Shown here: positions 1-5,699 of the stretch, one piece after another
Layout of the letters: every line of letters begins with the position of its first letter
Position numbering within the stretch: position 1 is the first letter of the stretch
NCBI GenBank assembly: GCA_020718785.1
Contig: DYRK01000340.1
Span: 1 to 6,474, forward strand
Source: Desulfatirhabdium butyrativorans
GTDB taxonomy: Bacteria > Desulfobacterota > Desulfobacteria > Desulfobacterales > DYRK01
Reading direction: 5' to 3'
Length of the DNA: 6,474 bases
The notes under the pieces: model-generated
Told to the model about the DNA's origin: nothing
Databases searched by the model: none
What the model saw: only the letters and a program-made list of their open reading frames with translations
Program-made: the position numbers and the translations under genes

Positions 1-3
1 TAC

Positions 4-1011
4 ATGCCCATTGCCGGCATGAAAATATTCTGGCCCGGTCTGGTACTGATCGGATTCTCGGTAGGAACAATCGGCGGCTTCTTCGGCATGGGCGGAGCGT
101 GGATGGTCACGCCCGGTCTCAACATTCTCGGATTTCCTATGGCATTTGCAATCGGTACGGATATGGCGCATATCGCGGGCAAATCCATGGTCTCGACTTT
201 CCGTCACTCCAAATTCGGCAACGTGGATTATAAGCTCGGGTTTATCATGCTCGTCGGTACCATGTTCGGTATCGAGCTGGGCGCGCAGTTGGTCATGTAT
301 CTGGAACGGCTGGGCAATATCGGAACTGTTGTCCGCTGGGTGTATGTTGTTTTGCTGCTCCTGATTGCGACACTGGTGTTTTACGATTATTATAAAGCGG
401 TGCAGAAAAAGAAAATGGGAGATGTCGGGGAACACGGCGCGGAAGGCATTACCTGGTACAAAACGCTTCATAAGATCAATATACCGCCCATGATGCATTT
501 CAAGACCGCAGGATTTACCTGTTCCGCATGGCTTCCTATCGGAATCAGCTTTGCAACCGGCGTGCTGGCAGGCTTTCTGGGAATCGGCGGCGGTCTGATC
601 CGTATGCCCGCTCTGGTTTATCTGATCGGATGCCCGACACATATCGCAGTGGGAACAGACCTGTTCGAGGTTATGATCTCCGGTCTTTACGGAGCTTTCA
701 CTTATGCTCTCAAGGGACGTATCGAGATCGTAGCTGTGTTTGTGATGCTGACCGGCGCGGCAATCGGCGCGCAGATCGGAACCATCGCCACCAAATACGC
801 AAGAGGATACGGCATCCGGATAGCGTTCGGCATCGCGGTGCTGTGTTGCATGATTTCGATCATTATGAAGGAATACGGTTTGAATACAGCCGCGGCTGTT
901 CTTATTCTGAGTACCATCGGACTTCTCTGTCTGTATATCATCAATATCATGGTGGGGGGCGCGATTCAGGAACTCAAAGATAAAAAGAGTGGTCAGACAT
1001 CGGCGGCGTAA
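4..1011 (+). CDS. TauE/SafE family sulfite/organosulfonate exporter-like membrane permease
   Basis: Integral membrane protein of 335 residues, probably moving sulfite or a related anion across the inner membrane; the substrate cannot be read from sequence. It shows the internal duplication typical of TauE/SafE. The glycine-rich stretch at residues 21-39 (GTIGGFFGMGG core) is echoed at 186-204 (GVLAGFLGIGGG core). AIGTD (49-53) is echoed by AVGTD (215-219), and GIELGAQL (89-96) by GAAIGAQIG (251-259). Hydrophobic segments fall at about 11-45, 77-100, 108-128, 174-210, 222-236, 240-262, 271-288 and 296-317, with a charged loop at 131-168 between the halves. The codon before the chosen ATG is an in-frame sense codon (TAC) and the window starts there, so the true start may lie a few codons upstream. 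The protein ends with a short charged tail. The next gene follows after 50 bp on the same strand without a clear terminator, so the two are probably cotranscribed. Family assignment is confident; a sulfite role is inferred. Confidence 0.9.
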   Translation: MPIAGMKIFWPGLVLIGFSVGTIGGFFGMGGAWMVTPGLNILGFPMAFAIGTDMAHIAGKSMVSTFRHSKFGNVDYKLGFIMLVGTMFGIELGAQLVMYLERLGNIGTVVRWVYVVLLLLIATLVFYDYYKAVQKKKMGDVGEHGAEGITWYKTLHKINIPPMMHFKTAGFTCSAWLPIGISFATGVLAGFLGIGGGLIRMPALVYLIGCPTHIAVGTDLFEVMISGLYGAFTYALKGRIEIVAVFVMLTGAAIGAQIGTIATKYARGYGIRIAFGIAVLCCMISIIMKEYGLNTAAAVLILSTIGLLCLYIINIMVGGAIQELKDKKSGQTSAA

Positions 1012-1061
1012 AAGCCCAAGCGATTTTTTTTTAATGTAAGGATAAAGGAGAAGAAAAAGCG

Positions 1062-1397
1062 ATGAAAAGGAATGTAACACTCTGCGCGCTATGTCTTGCG
1101 GTCGGTATGATGTTTGCGGCAAACAGCATTGCCGGGGAAGTAGCTCAGGGAAAATGCCTTGAATTCAACGCGGAGGCAAAAACGGTCAAGCTGGAAGAAT
1201 ACGACACGAATTTCAGCAAAGATGCGCCTTACGGAAAAACCACCGGCATTATTTCCGAATTCAACTGCTCCAAAGCGAAGATCGGCGCTCATCCCGAAGT
1301 CGGGGATATTCTGAGAATCAGCTATGAGGTTGACGGCAGCACGAAAAAGGCTCTCAAAATCATGGATGTCACCAAGCAGGATTTGAGGAAAAAATAG
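1062..1397 (+). CDS. Small secreted protein of unknown function, downstream of the TauE-like permease
   Basis: Predicted 111-residue periplasmic protein that I cannot assign to a named family. Residues 1-25 form a signal peptide: MKRN, then a hydrophobic core from about 5 to 20, then SIAG, with cleavage likely near residue 24 or 25. The mature part is about 86 residues, with alternating short hydrophobic and charged stretches suggestive of a small beta-rich fold (GKCLEFNAEAKTVKLEEY, then GDILRISYEVDG). It ends in a lysine-rich tail. Two cysteines remain in the mature protein (C32 and C69) and could form a disulfide. A ribosome binding site AAAGGAG lies at 1044-1050, 11 bases before the ATG, which supports this start. 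The gene sits 50 bp behind the permease on the same strand, so a role in the same transport process is plausible, but that rests on context only. Confidence 0.8.
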   Translation: MKRNVTLCALCLAVGMMFAANSIAGEVAQGKCLEFNAEAKTVKLEEYDTNFSKDAPYGKTTGIISEFNCSKAKIGAHPEVGDILRISYEVDGSTKKALKIMDVTKQDLRKK

Positions 1398-1408
1398 TCA
1401 CGTGATGA

Positions 1409-1429
1409 GTGAAACGATTCACGTTTCAC
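1409..1429 (+). terminator. Possible hairpin terminator after the secreted-protein gene
   Basis: Perfect 8-bp stem GTGAAACG / CGTTTCAC with a 5-base loop (ATTCA), beginning 11 bases after the stop codon at 1397. The following bases (ATAAATTGTATT) are AT-rich but contain no uninterrupted T-run, so intrinsic termination would be weak. It may instead be an RNA-stabilising 3' hairpin. The T8 tract at the end of the first repeat copy downstream (1523-1530) could provide a second termination point. Confidence 0.35.
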
Positions 1430-1449
1430 ATAAATTGTATTAACTGTAT

Positions 1450-1700
1450 ATTAACCGCGAATAAACGCGGATAAACGCGAATAATATTATTAAAATTAGC
1501 GTTTATTGGCGTTTATTAGCGGTTTTTTTTATTAACTGCGAATAAACGCGGATAAACGCGAATAATATTATTAAAATTAGCGGTTTTTTATTAACTGCGA
1601 ATAAACGCGGATAAACGCGAATAATATTATTAAAATTAGAGTTTATTGGCGTTTGTTAGCGGTTTTTTATTAACCGCGGATAAACGCGAATAATATTATT
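1450..1700. repeat. Tandem array of four palindromic repeats built from a 10-bp period
   Basis: Four adjacent copies: 1450-1530, 1531-1589, 1590-1668 and 1669-1700. A full copy has a left arm with three 10-bp steps (AACCGCGAAT, AAACGCGGAT, AAACGCGAAT), a self-complementary AT centre (AATAATATTATT), a right arm (GCGTTTATTG, GCGTTTATTA, GCGG) and a T-run of 6-8. The right arm is complementary to the left arm over 26 bp with about three mismatches, so a full copy folds into a long hairpin. Copy 2 lacks 20 bp of the right arm, a deletion that leaves one ATTAG of two. Copy 4 lacks one 10-bp step of the left arm and the whole right arm. No reading frame runs through the array. Hairpin plus T-run could terminate transcription from the left, but that is inference. 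A diverged relative lies at 6221-6261. Confidence 0.9.
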
Positions 1701-1734
1701 AACTGATGTTACATCCGGCTGCGTAACGTCAGTT
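1701..1734. repeat. 12-bp-stem hairpin abutting the truncated repeat copy
   Basis: AACTGATGTTAC (1701-1712) pairs with GTAACGTCAGTT (1723-1734) over 12 bp, with one T/G wobble and a 10-base loop (1713-1722). It starts exactly where the fourth array copy at 1669-1700 breaks off, as if a separate palindromic repeat had joined there or replaced the missing right arm. There is no T-run after it on the plus strand. Confidence 0.75.
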
Positions 1735-1871
1735 AGAATATGAAAATCTGATGACAGCCTTGAATTTGGCTTTGGGGGGCGATTTCCACTTATTTGGATA
1801 TGAGTCAGGCGCATGAATTAACTTAACACGTATGGGGTAAACGGTGGGGCGTGTATCTGCAAGGGGTGTGC
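1735..1871. other. Gene-free stretch without a clear feature
   Basis: Between two hairpin repeats. An open frame of 85 codons covers it on the minus strand (1986-1729), but that frame also runs through both palindromes, has no good ribosome binding site and looks like no known protein. Positions 1855-1870 (ATCTGCAAGGGGTGTG) are an imperfect copy of the start of the following palindrome. Confidence 0.6.
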
Positions 1872-1946
1872 ATCTACAGGGATTGTGTGTAAGCAAGGAT
1901 TGCTCGGCGATCCCGAAATCCCTGCTTACACACAATCCTTGTAGAT
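1872..1946. repeat. Large 30-bp-arm inverted repeat
   Basis: The left arm 1872-1901 begins ATCTACAGGGATTGTGTG. The right arm 1917-1946 is its reverse complement at 28 of 30 positions, around a 15-base loop (1902-1916). It encodes nothing convincing. The two mismatches sit where AAGG and AGGG are swapped between the arms. It resembles a small dispersed palindromic repeat or a transposase-less element; no target-site duplication is visible. Confidence 0.85.
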
Positions 1947-1957
1947 AAGCGGGGTAG

Positions 1958-1980
1958 TAAAAGCGAGTTTCAAAACCGCT
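1958..1980 (-). terminator. Probable terminator of the sppA-like gene (minus strand)
   Basis: Read on the minus strand, eight bases past the stop codon, AGCG-GTTT-TG-AAAC-T-CGCT forms an imperfect hairpin (1980-1962) followed directly by TTTT. That fits a short intrinsic terminator for the gene ending at 1988. The same arrangement (AGCG, GTTT, AAAC, CGCT) recurs in a longer hairpin at 5861-5891, so it may belong to a dispersed repeat family that doubles as a terminator. Confidence 0.45.
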
Positions 1981-1987
1981 CTGCACC

Positions 1988-2977
1988 CTAATATCTTTCC
2001 CCCGGCAGCCACATATAATAAAAACCGCTGTGCAGATCGCTCAGAATATCCGGGAGATTGATATTGACAAGAGAAAAACCTTTGCTGTCCGACGCCGCGC
2101 CCGCTGTATTGTAGAAATTGTCTTCCGGATACTCGCTGCGGCGATAGACAATGACTTTGGCATCTTCAGGAAGCCCTGCCATAGTCTTGGCTCTGGAAAC
2201 CGCATCGCTCAAATATCCGATTTCATCTATAAGCCCCGATTGCAGAGCTTCTTCCGCGAGAAAGATACGGGCATCGGAGATATTCGCCAATGCCTCGTGT
2301 CCCGGTTTCCGGTGCTTTGCCACAAGGCTGATGAATCTTTTGCCAAGTGATTCTACCAGACTCTGGAGAATTTTTTGCTCCTCTTCACCGGATTCTCGGA
2401 ACGGAGAAGCCATATCTTTGTTTTTCCCGGATTTGTTGACTTCCACATTCATACCGATTTTCTCCATGAGTCCGCTGACCCGCGGACGCATGAAAATGAC
2501 GCCTACAGAACCGGTAATCGTCGTGGGATGAGCCATAATCATATCTGCCGGAAGCGCAATATAATAAGCTCCCGATGCAGTCAAATCCATCATGGAAACC
2601 ACAAGCTTTACGCCCGTCCTTTTCTTGAATTCCATGATTTCATGATAAATCAGATCGCTGGCTGTGACCGATCCCCCAGGAGAGTCTATTTTCAAAAGAA
2701 TCGCTTTGATTTCACTGTCTTTTTCAGCTTTTTCAAGCTGAGAGACAATTGACTGAACCATGCCCGGCTCGGACCGGAGAAATCCTTTGCCCGGGCTGTC
2801 TGAAATAAATCCCCTGACAGCAATGAGAAGCACTTTTCCGTTTTCTTTTCCCTCGAGCGTGATTTCCTTCAGCGGGTCTGTGGCATCGGAAAATAGTTTG
2901 ATTTTGGGAGAAAAACAGCCGCAGAGAAAAAGCAGCGTAAGGATGAAAAAAAGCGATACTGTTTCTTTGATTCTCAT
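1988..2977 (-). CDS. sppA: SppA-type signal peptide peptidase (peptidase family S49), predicted lipoprotein
   Basis: Serine protease of 329 residues that probably degrades cleaved signal peptides or other membrane-associated peptides at the periplasmic face. It is the short single-domain form, about half the length of the duplicated E. coli SppA. An N-terminal hydrophobic segment ends in the lipobox LCGC, so C21 is the likely lipidated residue. The S49 domain spans about 47-270. It contains KIDSPGGSVTAS (97-107), the nucleophile S135 in TASGAYYIA, TGSVGVI (155-161) and the lysine base K187 in KNKD. The 52-residue spacing from S135 to K187 matches my recollection of the Bacillus enzyme. The tail from about 275 is family-specific and not assigned. 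The start is supported by GGGAGG at 2985-2990, seven bases before the ATG. It lies 15 bp after the HsdR-N-like gene, on the same strand and probably in the same transcript. Confidence 0.93.
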   Translation of the reverse strand: MRIKETVSLFFILTLLFLCGCFSPKIKLFSDATDPLKEITLEGKENGKVLLIAVRGFISDSPGKGFLRSEPGMVQSIVSQLEKAEKDSEIKAILLKIDSPGGSVTASDLIYHEIMEFKKRTGVKLVVSMMDLTASGAYYIALPADMIMAHPTTITGSVGVIFMRPRVSGLMEKIGMNVEVNKSGKNKDMASPFRESGEEEQKILQSLVESLGKRFISLVAKHRKPGHEALANISDARIFLAEEALQSGLIDEIGYLSDAVSRAKTMAGLPEDAKVIVYRRSEYPEDNFYNTAGAASDSKGFSLVNINLPDILSDLHSGFYYMWLPGERY

Positions 2978-2992
2978 GTGCCTGCCTCCCTT

Positions 2993-3514
2993 TCATGTCC
3001 GATTCACGTCCATGCTGTTATATGTGCGGAAAATGAGTTTTTCCCGTTCAAGCCGCTCTTTTGGAAAAGGCATGGATTTCAGCAAGTTCGACTTTTCTTC
3101 TGCCTCATTTTTTGAAGGAATTAGATCTATTCCTTCACCGATTCTTTTCCCTGAAACCGTATCCAGAAGGATGGCAGTTTTACCGTCTGAAACCGCGCAA
3201 AAGGGAATCTGGAATGTATCCAGAATCCGAGCCGCGGCAAGGATTTCGCGTTCCCGTGATCCCAGAGAACCGGCAGCGCACTTGATGAGCATAAAGCGTT
3301 TTCCGTCTGCCCGTACCGCCAAATCTATTTTGGAATGATAAGGTTCGCCTGCAACCGTCAGCGTGATCGGGACATCCACCTCTATTGCCTCGCTGGCAAA
3401 GCCTTTTTCTTCCGCAAGAAGCCGCTCGACTGCCTGACGGTTCGCTTCTGATCCAATGTCGGGAACTTTTTTGCCTGTAATAAAATCAATAATTATTTCA
3501 GATTGTTTTTCCAT
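2993..3514 (-). CDS. HsdR N-terminal-domain-like protein with degenerate nuclease motif
   Basis: Small cytoplasmic protein of 173 residues resembling the isolated N-terminal domain of type I restriction R subunits (PD-(D/E)xK fold). It has no helicase part and no HsdM or HsdS neighbours, so it is not a restriction system. The fold-like core is at about 19-125: GSEANRQAVERLL helix (21-33), E42-V48 strand, SKIDLAV with D64 (61-67), FMLIKCAAG (74-82), then SREREILAAARIL (86-98) and VSDGKTAILLD (108-118). Where an active nuclease has ExK after the conserved aspartate, this protein has IKCA: K78 replaces the glutamate and A80 the lysine, so cleavage activity is doubtful. The start is supported by AAAGGAG at 3521-3527, six bases before the ATG. 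Being first in an operon with sppA suggests a shared or housekeeping role, but the function is unknown. Confidence 0.8.
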   Translation of the reverse strand: MEKQSEIIIDFITGKKVPDIGSEANRQAVERLLAEEKGFASEAIEVDVPITLTVAGEPYHSKIDLAVRADGKRFMLIKCAAGSLGSREREILAAARILDTFQIPFCAVSDGKTAILLDTVSGKRIGEGIDLIPSKNEAEEKSNLLKSMPFPKERLEREKLIFRTYNSMDVNRT

Positions 3515-3549
3515 TATCCGCTCCTTTCAGATTTTTCTTCCGGAACACA

Positions 3550-3579
3550 ATAACACAGAATCGTAAAAAGTAAAATCAA
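3550..3579 (-). promoter_or_regulatory. Candidate sigma-70 promoter for the HsdR-N/sppA operon
   Basis: On the minus strand, TTGATT (3579-3574) and TGTTAT (3555-3550) are spaced by 18 bp, each matching four of six consensus bases, and lie 35 bp upstream of the 3514 start. A perfect 10-bp palindrome ATCAATTGAT (3575-3584) overlaps the -35 box and could be an operator. Weak match; position between divergent genes is the main support. Confidence 0.35.
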
Positions 3580-3600
3580 TTGATCGTATTCTTTTTAAAG

Positions 3601-3629
3601 TTGACAGAAGAAAAACAAATGAGTATGCT
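3601..3629 (+). promoter_or_regulatory. Sigma-70-type promoter for the response regulator gene
   Basis: A perfect -35 box TTGACA (3601-3606), a 17-bp spacer and TATGCT (3624-3629, four of six) predict a transcript starting near 3636. This places the upstream in-frame starts at 3580, 3619 and 3625 before the transcription start, and so supports the ATG at 3739 as the real start with a leader of about 100 bases. Confidence 0.55.
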
Positions 3630-3699
3630 TGTAGCAATATGTTGCGGAAAGAGCTTTTTTTATTGCAGATATTGCCATGAAAAAACAGAAAACTTTTTT

Positions 3700-3721
3700 G
3701 ACTTCCGAAAATTCGGAAGTC
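3700..3721. promoter_or_regulatory. 22-bp palindrome in the leader of the response regulator gene
   Basis: GACTTCCGAA, then AA, then TTCGGAAGTC: perfect 10-bp arms around a 2-bp centre, ending 17 bases before the ATG at 3739. With such a small centre it looks more like a dimer-binding operator than an RNA hairpin, though in RNA it would fold with a slightly opened loop close to the start codon. A role in autoregulation or in limiting translation is plausible. Confidence 0.5.
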
Positions 3722-3738
3722 CGGATATATCTGAAATT

Positions 3739-5439
3739 ATGAGAACGAACAAAAAAATAACTGTGCTGATCGTTGATGATGAGATGACCGGGCTGAGGCT
3801 TCTGTTTGAACATTTTAAGGGTTCCGGGTTCAAAATTCTGGTGGCTGAAAACGGGCAGCGTGTGTTCAAAATATTTGAACGCGTGATCCCGGATATCATC
3901 CTGCTTGATGTGATGCTGCCCGACATAGACGGCTTTGAGATTTGTTGCCGCCTGAAAAAAAAACCGGATGTGAAAGACATTCCGGTTATTTTTATGACCG
4001 GACTGACCGATCCCATAGACAAACTCAAAGGATTCGAAGCCGGCGGTGCAGACTATATCACAAAACCCTTTGACTGCGAAGAAGTCCTTGCCCGTATTCA
4101 ACTTCATCTGAACCTCAGTAAGCTCAGGCAGGAACTTCAGCATGAACGCGACCGGTTTCGCGCACTGGCTCAGGCAACATCCGAAGGCATTGTGATTCAT
4201 GACCGCGGAATGATTGCAGAAGTCAATCCTGCCGCGGAGTCAATCAGCGGTTATCCGCGTGAAGAACTGATGGGCAGAAATATCTCCGAGTTATTTGCAA
4301 AGGAATTTTGCAGGACTCTTGCCGAAACCAACGGGAATAAGCCCTGCGAGGTCCGGGGAATCAGAAAAGACGGAAATGTCTCTGTGCTGGAAATCAGGAC
4401 AGGAACTGTCCGTTATCAGGATCAGTCTCTAAAAATGCTGGCAATACGCGATATCACCCGTAAAAAATTTCTGGAACATGAGAATTTCACCCTCCGGAAA
4501 TCTCTGAGCCGTTCCGAGCGGTTAGGAGAGATGATCGGCAAAAGCGCTGTGATGAAAAAAGTTTATGAAAATCTCGCCCTTGCCGCGGCATCCGATGAAA
4601 CGGTTGTTATCTGCGGTGAAACCGGGACCGGCAAGGAACTGGCAGCCCGGACTGTCTTTCAGATGAGCGCGAATTATACCAAAGCCTTTGTAGCCGTCAA
4701 CTGCGCCGCAGTCCTGGATTCTCTGTTCGAAAGCCAGTTTTTCGGTTATTGCAAAGGTGCGTTTACCGGAGCCGTGCGAGACATGCCGGGCTTTTTAGAT
4801 CAGTCTCAAGGCGGAGTGCTGTTTTTAGATGAAATCGCTGAACTGAAGCCCGAAATGCAGGCAAAACTGTTGCGAGTCCTACAGGATCGGGATTATACGC
4901 CGGTCGGAGGGGTAGTCAGCCGCGTCGCGGATGTCCGAATCATTGCCGCAAGCAACAAAGACCTGCGGAAAATGGTGCATGAAGGCAAAATGCGCGAAGA
5001 TTTCTTTCATCGTCTGAATGTTATAACCGTAGAGATTCCGCCGCTTAGAAGCCGCAAAGAAGATATTCCGCTGCTGATAGAACAGTTTCTGACGATCAAC
5101 GGCTCAACGCTTCGTATCATTCCGGATCAGGCTATTGCCCGGTTTCAGCAATACAACTGGCCCGGCAATGTCCGCGAACTGTTCAATGTGCTGCGCCGTT
5201 TTCTGGCTACCGGCGAAACAGATATAGGCGGATATCCGACGGCAGCTCGCTCTGAACTCAGCGAAATAAATCCTGTTCAGGATCATCTTACTCTGAGCAG
5301 GGCGGTTGAGGAATTTGAACGCCGTTATATCGCCAGAGTTATCAGCCAATGTCAGGGACAGAAAAAACAGGCTGCCGATATTCTGGGCGTGGATAGGAAA
5401 ACATTATATAATAAATTGAATAAATACGGAAAAATCTGA
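3739..5439 (+). CDS. Sigma-54-dependent response regulator, receiver-PAS-AAA+-Fis HTH
   Basis: Two-component transcriptional activator of 566 residues from the chosen start; it would open sigma-54 RNA polymerase promoters by ATP hydrolysis. The receiver (about 5-125) has the acidic pair D13/D14, phosphoacceptor D57, T87 and K109. A coiled linker (about 126-140) leads to a PAS domain (about 137-243). The AAA+ domain (about 264-490) has the Walker A GETGTGKE (293-300), the sigma-54-contact loop GAFTGA (340-345), Walker B LFLDE (361-365), R425 in FFHRLNV and the PPLRSRKEDI segment (435-443). The Fis-type helix-turn-helix is at about 517-565 (QAADILGVDRKTLYNKL). Residues before GAFTGA read FGYCK rather than the usual FGHEK. 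The in-frame TTG at 3580 and ATGs at 3619 and 3625 would add a cysteine-rich extension, but they lie upstream of the predicted transcription start. No histidine kinase is adjacent, so it is an orphan regulator here. The ribosome binding site before 3739 is weak (GGATAT at 3723). Confidence 0.9.
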   Translation: MRTNKKITVLIVDDEMTGLRLLFEHFKGSGFKILVAENGQRVFKIFERVIPDIILLDVMLPDIDGFEICCRLKKKPDVKDIPVIFMTGLTDPIDKLKGFEAGGADYITKPFDCEEVLARIQLHLNLSKLRQELQHERDRFRALAQATSEGIVIHDRGMIAEVNPAAESISGYPREELMGRNISELFAKEFCRTLAETNGNKPCEVRGIRKDGNVSVLEIRTGTVRYQDQSLKMLAIRDITRKKFLEHENFTLRKSLSRSERLGEMIGKSAVMKKVYENLALAAASDETVVICGETGTGKELAARTVFQMSANYTKAFVAVNCAAVLDSLFESQFFGYCKGAFTGAVRDMPGFLDQSQGGVLFLDEIAELKPEMQAKLLRVLQDRDYTPVGGVVSRVADVRIIAASNKDLRKMVHEGKMREDFFHRLNVITVEIPPLRSRKEDIPLLIEQFLTINGSTLRIIPDQAIARFQQYNWPGNVRELFNVLRRFLATGETDIGGYPTAARSELSEINPVQDHLTLSRAVEEFERRYIARVISQCQGQKKQAADILGVDRKTLYNKLNKYGKI

Positions 5440-5451
5440 GCTTTTCTTTGA

Positions 5452-5468
5452 TGTGGAAAAATTTCCCC
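5452..5468. promoter_or_regulatory. Candidate upstream activator site 1
   Basis: TGTGGAAAAATTTCCCC, a near-palindrome 12 bp past the stop codon of the sigma-54 activator. It matches the site at 5543-5559 at 16 of 17 bases. A related half-site in an AATTTTTTCCCCAC context follows at 5477-5490. Its centre lies about 212 bp upstream of the predicted sigma-54 transcription start, within the range used by enhancer-binding proteins. Binding by the adjacent regulator is inferred. Confidence 0.5.
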
Positions 5469-5542
5469 AAACGGTTAATTTTTTCCCCACGGATATTTAT
5501 TATGTTTTTACTGTATGTTATGTTCGAAATCAAAATACGGAG

Positions 5543-5559
5543 TGTGGAAAATTTTCCCC
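5543..5559. promoter_or_regulatory. Candidate upstream activator site 2
   Basis: TGTGGAAAATTTTCCCC, with the perfect 12-bp palindromic core GGAAAATTTTCC. It is 91 bp downstream of, and nearly identical to, the 5452-5468 site. Its centre is about 121 bp upstream of the predicted sigma-54 transcription start. Two copies in the same orientation, in otherwise AT-rich non-coding DNA, suggest a specific protein-binding site. Confidence 0.5.
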
Positions 5560-5645
5560 GTATCCTTCCATGAAACATTTCTGATTTTTTAATGAATTCT
5601 TTATAAACCTAACAAATTCAAATAATTAAAAAGATATGATCCGAA

Positions 5646-5661
5646 TGGCAAGCTTTTTGCA
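5646..5661 (+). promoter_or_regulatory. Sigma-54 (-24/-12) promoter
   Basis: TGGCAAGCTTTTTGCA matches the consensus TGGCACG-N4-TTGCW at 11 of 12 defined positions, with the required 12-bp spacing between the GG (5647-5648) and GC (5659-5660) elements. The predicted start is near 5672. It sits 207 bp behind a sigma-54 activator gene and downstream of two candidate activator sites, with AT-rich DNA between that could bend. One IHF-like match (ATTCAA-N4-TTA, 5616-5628, one mismatch) lies in that interval. No open reading frame follows within the window, so the product is either a non-coding transcript or a gene beyond 6474. Confidence 0.65.
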
Positions 5662-5699
5662 ATACAACATAAGATTCAGAACGAAAACTTGAAATCAAG

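Noticed and set aside
1450..1700. CRISPR array
   Set aside because: Repeat units are contiguous, without unique spacers of constant length, and there are no cas genes.
1701..1734. Integron attC-like site
   Set aside because: The arms end in AAC/GTT, but the core sites do not fit RYYYAAC/GTTRRRY, and there are no integrase or cassette genes.
1729..1986. 85-codon minus-strand open frame
   Set aside because: It runs through two hairpin repeats, has no convincing ribosome binding site and resembles no protein I recognise; it is most likely a chance frame in repeat DNA.
2993..3514. Type I restriction-modification system
   Set aside because: Only the small N-terminal-like domain is present, without helicase, methylase or specificity genes, and the ExK residues are replaced.
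3580..3738. Upstream extension of the response regulator (TTG at 3580 or ATG at 3619/3625)
   Set aside because: It contains a good -35/-10 pair and a perfect palindrome, and the receiver domain begins right after the ATG at 3739. The extension's cysteines are noted but have no family support.
5453..5490. Rho-independent terminator after the regulator gene
   Set aside because: GTGG/CCAC pairing with A/T tracts is possible only with a bulge and a large loop; the sequence fits protein-binding sites better.
5342..5578. Minus-strand open frame of 78 codons overlapping the 3' end of the regulator gene
   Set aside because: It overlaps the conserved Fis domain coding sequence and the candidate activator sites, and shows no domain or start signal.
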